Positions 42,425 through 51,400 of a stretch of 64,000 bases of DNA are shown here, one piece after another. Source of the stretch: Diadema setosum. Lineage: Eukaryota; Echinodermata; Echinoidea; Diadematoida; Diadematidae. Made by a program: the position numbers and the translations under genes. The DNA lies in assembly GCA_033980235.1 (NCBI GenBank), contig CM067066.1, positions 32,148,180 through 32,212,179 on the forward strand, in the 5' to 3' direction. Position 1 is the stretch's first letter, and each line of letters opens with the position of its first letter. Below the pieces are notes generated by a model that had not been told where the DNA came from, made no database searches, and saw nothing but the letters and a program-made list of their open reading frames with translations.

Positions 42425-45400
42425 CATTTATATTAATATATTAATATATCTATATTTAACATGATTCATTTTCATATCTCATCTTTGTGATCAGTTTTAT
42501 ATCTCTATCTATGTTTGTTCAAGTATTGTGTATTGAGATTGAGATAACAGTAAATTACCTTGTGCTGTTATCAATGTAAATATTTGATCCATATCGCCAT
42601 GAGAGACTTGATAAGCTCTATGAATTCCTTATATCGTTGTCGTTACTCTTTCCAGACTTTAAGCTTTCCAGTGATACATAATTCAGAGCATTGCACATAT
42701 CATTTGTTTATGTGTTTATACTTCATTTCTACATCTTGTTTCCTTGCAAAAACATCAGCACAATTACAACAAATCCTGAAACATTCATCAATAACTTTTG
42801 TCTATCTCCAAGCAGGATCCAAACTCCACGCCGACGTTCTTCAACGCCGTGCTGCAGATTGCCAGGACGCAGCGCATCACGGCTACCATCCTCAAGGGCT
42901 CCTTCAACATCAGCAAGGACGAAGACGACGCCAAGTTTGTCTACTTCTCCTCCAGCGACATCTCCACGGACGAGGAGAGCGAAGTCCCAATCAAGAAACG
43001 AAAGCGGCCACGATTCATCAAGAAGAGGGGCATGCTAAAAGGTCAGGCTTGATGCGAGGCTACACCAGGTCTGTTTACATGTAACACATTTCATGACTTT
43101 CAAAAGTACCAAGGTAACTATCATATAGAAAAGCTATGAGTCTATGAGACTTAAGTGGTCATGAGACATTGTAAAAAAGCTTATCTCTGCGACAAACACT
43201 TCGGAAATAATATAAACTCCATTCTGCTCTCAGTTGTGCTTTTGAAGATCCAAGAAAACAAGTGAATTTGACCCCCCCCCCATACCTTCCAAATTCATGG
43301 CAGAGCATATTTAGCTGCTGTCTCCTATAGTGCTTTGTTTTCCAGTTGATGTGTGAGCAAATATGTAGCTGACTGAGCAATTTCTTCTTCTATTGGTTCC
43401 CCGTTATCTGCGTTCACTGCGAACTTCGCCGCAATATGTGGAACTTTGTCTGGCATGATTGGATAGCATTCCTCGTCATCCGCGATTGAATGCGTTTGCC
43501 CCATACCGTCGCCCGTGTATTCACAATGTTCGCCACTATATGGCTGCTGTGTACTCGTATGTGTATACGTATCATCGGTAGTGTGTGCAGCCCGTGGCTG
43601 CGGTGTAACTGCAGACGTATGCAATACTCTTGTAGAGTTTGCAGTACGATTTTCGGCCGGTAATCGCTGAACAACCGACTCCAGCAAGTCTTCCAATTTA
43701 CTCAGTCTAGTGTTCACATCGGAGCTTGTCGATGACTGGGTTTTTGCGGGATTTGTAGGTTTGCTCTTCTTCACTTGTGCTGTGCGCTGAGCAGGTTTCG
43801 ATTTCCCGCCATCTTGTGTAGCCGTAGGGGCACACAGCTCTGTGAGCTTCCCCTGTGCGGCGGCTGGTTGTCCGCCCGTGGCGGCGTGTGAAGCTGCTGT
43901 GGGCTCACGTGGAGCGGCAGCGCGAAATTTTTCTTTCACCGAGATCGGCGGAACCGATGAATCCATGATTTGATACTCGGAACTGCTTTCGATGCTCGAA
44001 ACTGTTTTGTCTGCCCAATTGCAGGGTACAGTTCTCGTGTCTTGGAGCAATTTTACCCCAAAACACATTGACTAGATATAGGCAAAATCCGAAGAAAAAT
44101 GCCAGAAAAAACGGAGGGATAAAATCCTACGTCCGAATCTCAGCATGCACGATGACATATTGGTTCTACTGCGCATGCACACATGGCGGGCTCTCCTGAC
44201 GTAATATCTTTACGAGTAATACGCAATAGAATTACTTAACTACTTTCATATTGTCTATTTTTGTTGTTTGTGTTTTAAGTCATTGAGTGCCTTGTAACTC
44301 TGGAATGTTTGCCATCTTTGTAAGTTTCTACTCTTCTGAGTAGCTATTTCACTATGTAGCATGAAAAAGAAAAGGAGTGAATGCATCAGAGCAATTAAGC
44401 TCAATGAAGGAATGAATAACTGGAAATGTAGGAATGAATGAATGGAAAACCATCAGAAGCTATAAATTTATCACAAGTTCTCACCAATACAATAATAGTG
44501 TTTGACCAGCATGAACTTTGCTTTTTCATTCTACCATGAAAATGAAGGTCATCTTTAAACTCTGTTGTTTTTCTGAGAATCGTTTGATACATGTGATATT
44601 TTCCAGTAGTATCAAAATTGAGTTTTTTATGTTGACGCAGCTGACTTCAGCCAGGAACTGTTTGTGAAAAACCTAAGAAATTAAAGTGCACACTAAGAAA
44701 GTAAAATATTTTACATTGTGTGATACAGTAAAACAATGAAAGAAATATTTAGGCCCATGCAGTGATGAAAACATAATACACTTTGTCTTGTTGAATTTCA
44801 TACTTAAATGAGTGAACAGTAAAAGAAGTGTACATACAATTGAAAGTTTAATACATACAACTACCTCAACAGGAATGCACACAAAGGCAAAAGTAGATAT
44901 GACATATTATAGCTGACTAAAAATTACAGTTCAGCAAATAAAGTCAGTGTGATTGGATCAACCCATAAATGGCCATGACATAAAGGCTGATGAGTTCTAA
45001 TGTTCATACTACTCTTCCATTGTGATAACCTATGACTTAAGAGGCGTGATCGTAATACACCAGCATCAATCTCTAGCTTCAGGTGATTGAAAGAAAATTT
45101 CAGAATCATTTTCAAATAAATCTCTTGTATGCTTTGAGGGCTTGAATGTGATTTGTGTATGGGTCAGCTAGCCTGTATCATGACATGCAATACAAATCAT
45201 GAAGTGTCTCGTTTCCTCCGTAACGACCAGATGCCCTCAAAATCAGTCGCAGCCAGGGAGGCAGCTCATCGATGGAGGGCCGTTCGGACAGCGACTGCCC
45301 GGAGTCCATGTCAGTTGAAGTGCACCCGCGCCCAGAAAATCAGCCCTACACACCGTCTCCAGGAGTTACGCCAAACATTCCCCGAGAGGGCGGAGACACG

Positions 45401-48400
45401 GGCTTACCCCTCGCCCTCCCTATCTTGGACCAGGCCCTGCCCTCACCGGGCCTCTCCTCTGCCAATGAGCCGGATGAGGACCAGGAGGCCCGGGACAGTG
45501 GGGTGGACGTCCCGCTGGACGGCAGCGCAGGCGCTCTCAACGAGGAGGCCAACGAAGCAGGGGGAATGTCGGTGGCCCCAGAAAATATGGAGACTGCCTG
45601 GACAAAGGCTACAGAGGAGGTGAGTGTGGCAAAGTCTGGAGGCAGAAAATATGGGTACAGTGTTCCCCTCAGTTTTGCCTGGCAAGTACTAGTACATGTA
45701 TCATGACGCTTGAGTGGATGGCTGGCAGGTATGTTGAAAGTCTGATGACAGGAGTTTTCACAGTGGGGAAATTTCAACATAAGACTTGGTTGATGATATT
45801 ATGTATGTCTGTCTCCTGTTTACAGCTGCGCAGTGATGTGCAAGAACATAAAGTTAAATGGATTAAATTGAACTGACTAGAAAAAAAAAAGAAAAAGAAA
45901 GTTAAGAGTGGTACAGGTATGGCGGTTTGGCGAATAGAGATCACTGATAAGTAGGAAGTCTGCAACAAGTAGACAACTAGCTGTCTTAATATGCTCTTGC
46001 TGACTGTATGAAGAAAACATCTGCCCATAAGTGTTACTATACTCAGTTAGGAGAGAAAAAGCAATATTCATAATATAGTACCAATTTTTTCTGACATACA
46101 TGGGCAATCCTATAATGTCTCTGACCACGCAGATTGTGCCGGTGAGGAGCGAACCGCAGATCGAAATCATTGCACCACAGACGCCAGACACCCAGGAGGG
46201 CAAGGAAGAATCAGAGGAGAGAGGGGAAGCTGGCACCACGCCCAACCAGCATCACTCAGACCAACCATCGCTGGCGGGGAAGGGGGATGTCTGGACGACG
46301 CCCAGGCCCAAGCCCCAGGAGGCAAAATGGGAACTCCAGAGCGATGTGTGCAGGGTGAAGATCGAGCATTCCAGCGACGAGCGCGAAGGTGCCTCATCAG
46401 CCACAGCAAGGACCAATAAGGAGCAGGAGGAGGAGGAGGAGAAGAAGAAGGAGAAGGAGGAGGGGGATGTAAAAGCAGGGACTAAAGATGAGATCATCGA
46501 CATGGATGTGGAAGACTGCGAGGATGAAAACAAACTGGAGAAAGGTATGACAGACTGTGTTGCATTTTATCAGCCAATCAAACCCTGCAATATAATTTCA
46601 CTCATGGAATGCTCTTATATGCCTGTGAGATACCCAGACTTTTCTATGTACACCATTTCAAAATATCTTGTTCACAACTTTATGCAACTGACTGATAAAT
46701 AACAGTATGATATTCAGTCAATTAAGGTCAAGTTGATTGCTTCCCAACTAACAACACCACTATACAATGCTTTGCTTGTTGTTGTTGTTTTTTTTTTATT
46801 CAGTTTCCCATCAAGAAAAAAACACATTTTCTTTTCAAGTATATGGCAATTAAAACTTATTTAAGACTACCACCCTCATCTCAAAATATTCTTAATGGTC
46901 GAGGATATACACAGCTTTCCATCACATTGGACAGAATATTCAGTTACTGTTTTGCTGTAAAGTACTGTATACGCCATATATTTCGCGAGTCTAAATTTTT
47001 GTGAATCGGGAATTCCTGACGATTTCGCAAGTGGTTGAATTTGCGATTGTGAAGTCCTGTACTTAACAGAGAAATGTACACGCGTACGTCACATCCACAT
47101 CGGGATCAGAGTCAATATTTTTGCGTGTCTTTAATTTCGCGAATAGCACCTGACTCGCAAAATTCGCAAAAATAAAAACCTTGCAAAATATTTGGCGTAT
47201 ATAGTACATTATCTACATCATAATTACATCCAGAGAACCCAAGACACTTGATATTCCGTCTTGTGGATCCTTAATGCTTCAAATTACAGGAAGTGTCAGC
47301 TTTCTTTTCAGTTGTGGTTCTTTGTTGTTTCCGTTTGCTAAGTGTGTTAAGAATGCTCTTAAAATCTCATACACAAGAGGAGGAAATATGTCATTGGAGA
47401 GACATTATTTGCTGGTTGTGTGTACCACAGACATAGTTTCAAGTCAAAAGGCAGCATCCATATTAGTGTTCTTCTCGATGTCTTAGATGTTCATGGAAAA
47501 AGACATCTGGCAAGTCACTCTGACGACCAAATTCATCACAGCTATAGATAGAATGAAAGAAAAAAAAAAACAATTTGGCACTGTTATATTCATTTCCCAA
47601 GTTGCAGGACATACAGAAGACTCTTGATAAAGCAAACACTATGGCCCGAATTCACAAAGGTAGTACAAATTAAAACATGATTTAAACCATGGACAAAAAC
47701 CATGGAGCGCCAAGTGTCGCACAGAATATTTCGTATGAAATTGGTCGTTTCGTCGACAAAATGTCTGTTTCGTTACCAAAATTATCATTTTGTGGACGAA
47801 ATGTTCATTTAGTTGCAAAATATTGTCATTTCGTTACAAAATAATCATTTCATCGACAAAATGACTTATTTCGTAATGAAATATTCCATGCGACGCTTGG
47901 CGCTCCATGGTTTTTGTCCATGGTTTAAACCATGGTTTCATTTGTACCACCTTCGTGAATTCGGGGCAAAGGGGTAATGAAATGCTGTACGTATTGAAAT
48001 TTTGTTGTATCAGGATGGAAACAACATTAGAATACATAGAAATTGTGAACTTTGGGACCAGTAATTACTGTTATGATGAGATGTTCCTATAACTCGCTGT
48101 TTTTAACGAGAATCTATATGTGTGTCATCACTGCAGATTTAAGAATTTCTGTTGTTATTGTGATATCTCATTTGATGGGAGTGGTCTCTATCAATATATT
48201 GCCATTATTTCCAATTTTCAATGTCAAAATTATCATCGGTCTTGTCTTTTTACTTTGCAAGAGGGTACGTCTTTTCACGGATCTCATATTTGGGCAAAAA
48301 TGCTCATGTACCAATTTCTCAACACATGTTCAATCTCTCATTGTGTAGACTTCATACATGATGCCATTTTACCATAGGGTCTGTTTGCTTCTATTTTCCC

Positions 48401-51400
48401 AAACATGAAGTCGAGGCAGGGGAGTCAGCCGCTGACCCCCAGCCTGACGAGAGAACGTCCAGTGCAGCGTCCAAGCAGACGGCTAAGCGGTCATCGAGCC
48501 AGAGCAGCCAGCAGAAGGCCGTGAAACCGAAGGAGAAATATGACCCGAGGACTGTATATGTCCAGGCTGCCCCAAAAGAAAGGTAACTTCCCTCGGTAGA
48601 AGTATTGAGTTGTTTTATATTTACACGCAGCCTCCGTCCATTGTGTTAATAATAGGCTCAGGCTCACGCACACAGACTGAAAACGCATGAGTCAAATCGC
48701 AATTCAAATCACCCTTTTTTTTTTTGCACTCAAGCTCACACATATATGGACAAGAAAAAAAAATGTGACCTAGATTGTGCGCTAGGTCATGAAGTAATCA
48801 TGACTGCTAGGTCATGAAGTAATCATGACTTGCACCCGTTTATGGAAAGCCAAACTGTGCAGGAGTGAGTCTTGTCATGTAATTATGGGTTGTAAAAAAG
48901 TTTTACAATCTCGAACACCATTCATGCACACTTCACACTGCAAATAACTGTGACTATTCAGAAAAAAAGTGCAACTATTTCAGAAACTCAAATAAAACTA
49001 TTTAGAAACGTTGCACTTTTAGTGATGCATGGATTGCAAATTGAGTCTCACTGATAGTCATGATTATTATATCCAAATACATAAAAAAAAAATGTTTTCA
49101 GCATTGAGATCCAAATCACTACCCAAATAATTGAGGCTATTGGTGGCTGTGTGAATGGGCCTTATGGTATTCAAAACACCCAAGGACAAATCATTACCCT
49201 GCACCTACTTTGCCCTAATTCCAACTTCCCTGGGATCATGTTCCAGATTTACTGTCACCTATTGCCACTCACATGGTAAATCCATTCAGCTCTTCCAGTC
49301 AGACATGAATTTGTACACTTGTCTTGAGGATTGGATGTAGGGAGGGCACTGGTGTTATGGCAGCTAAAGCTTAGGTGGATCAGCCCACTTGATATAACAG
49401 CACACTGCGCCTTTGACACTACCACTCATATACATTCAGTGGCAGATCCAGAGGGGTGTGCACCGGGCACACGCCCCCTCTTTATTTTTGGTTAAAACAA
49501 ACGAAACAAAAAGAAAAAAATGGGGGTGCATGTTCCACCCCTTTTAATTTTGCAAAGGCGCCTCCCCTTTACGGGATTCCAGGATCTGCCCCTGACATTG
49601 GTGTTTGTGTTGTTGCTTTTGCTGTTTTAATGTTTCTCTCTTGTCATCAAGATCACTTTTTTGAAATTTTGTTTCTTTATTTTCTCTTGGCCATGCTGTA
49701 CCCAAATCAGCGAAACATTCATATTAGTTACGTTCAGACGGCAGGCCCTAACCTCGAGGTTAGGAAACCTCGAGATTTAGCTCTTGCCCCCTAACTACGA
49801 CGTGTGTCCACACGACAAATCGTAACCTCGAGGTTACGAAACTTCGAGGTAAAGCTTCTGCCCCCCGTAACTACGAGTGGGTCCCACTCGCCCACAAAAA
49901 CGGAAGTTTCAGCCCACACTGCTAACAAGACGTCTATTTATTCTTTAGTCCAACCCTGTCGGACTCGCTTACAGGTACTCTTGTTCTCTGTCATGGTATG
50001 CAGAGATAGCACTGCACTGATAACTTTATGCCTTTATGAAGATATTCGTCGTAAACATTTTTTTTTTTTTTAGCGTCGGAGAAGAATATAGAATTTAGTA
50101 GCGAGTTCGACGTGTTCAGTTTCAGAGATCAAGCGCATGGGAAGAAAAGATGATGTTGTTGTGTCATGCGTCATAGGTTTTTCACGTGTAGTGTATTTGT
50201 GGTGTACGTTTGGAGGTTGACCGGAAGCAGAGGGAAACTAATGTGGGGGCTGGAGTTTACGGCGAGGTCACTCTTAACTTCGAGTTCGTTGTTTTTTGTG
50301 TCCACACGGTGCTTAACTACGAGTGGGGACCCCCCGCGGCTCGTGGTTAGAGCGCTAACCATAAGATTTCTCGTGGCTCGAAACATCGAGCAAACCTCGA
50401 GGTTTGCTAACTACGAGTGCGTCTTCACGGTCCCTAACTACAAGCTCTAACCTCGAAGTTTCCTAACTTCGAGGTTAAGGGCTCCCGTCTGAACATAACT
50501 AATGCTTAGCTAGGCATGATGCATGAAAGAAATAATATGTGCATGAATGGCCTCATATCCTCACAAACAGCTTGCCAGACATTATGTCGATCACTAACCT
50601 CATGATGAGTTGTCTTGAGTCACAGCTAGAATAAACCATTAAAGCCTAACCTACAAACCCCTTCTATCTATCTTTCTCTCTTTTTCCTCACACTCTCCCC
50701 CTCCTCCTCTCTATCTTTCACATTACTTTTCAATCCTGCCTTTGAGATTGGGGGGGGGGGGGCATTCAACCCTTAAATACCCAGCTTTATTCACTGATTG
50801 GCAGCATGCTGGTGTGTGCTTTGTTTACCTATTGGCACAGGTGTCTATACCCTAATTGTCAATGAATAGAGATTGCCTAATCCCTCTAATCTCCCTTATC
50901 CCTATTGTGTGACCAGTCTTCCTGTTGGACTGATCATTGATGCACCTTGCTACATGGAAAAGGCTTTCTACTCACTGTCCAAGAGCTAAAAAAACACAAA
51001 CAAAAACAAAAACAGCAGGGGTGGATCCAGGAATTCCCTAAAGGGAATTGACAAAATTAAAGGGAAACGCATGTGCCCCCCATTTTTTTTCTTTTTATTT
51101 CTTTTGTTTTAACAAAAAATAAGGGAGGGGCGCATGCCTGGTGCACCATCTTCTTGATCTGCCACTGAAACAGTATATGAAAAGAAAGGTTTTGATATAT
51201 GCCATGCACATGGAATGTTAATTGATCTGCATCTTAATTCTTCCACTGACAATTCTGTATAGATTGTGACTTTGACCTATTATCAAAGAATCTTTGCATC
51301 CATGTCTTATTTAAAAAATGATGAAGATTCATGAAACTGACTGACAAATTGCTCTACATTGAAGTAAATAAGCACTGAATTGATACAAGTACGTACACAC

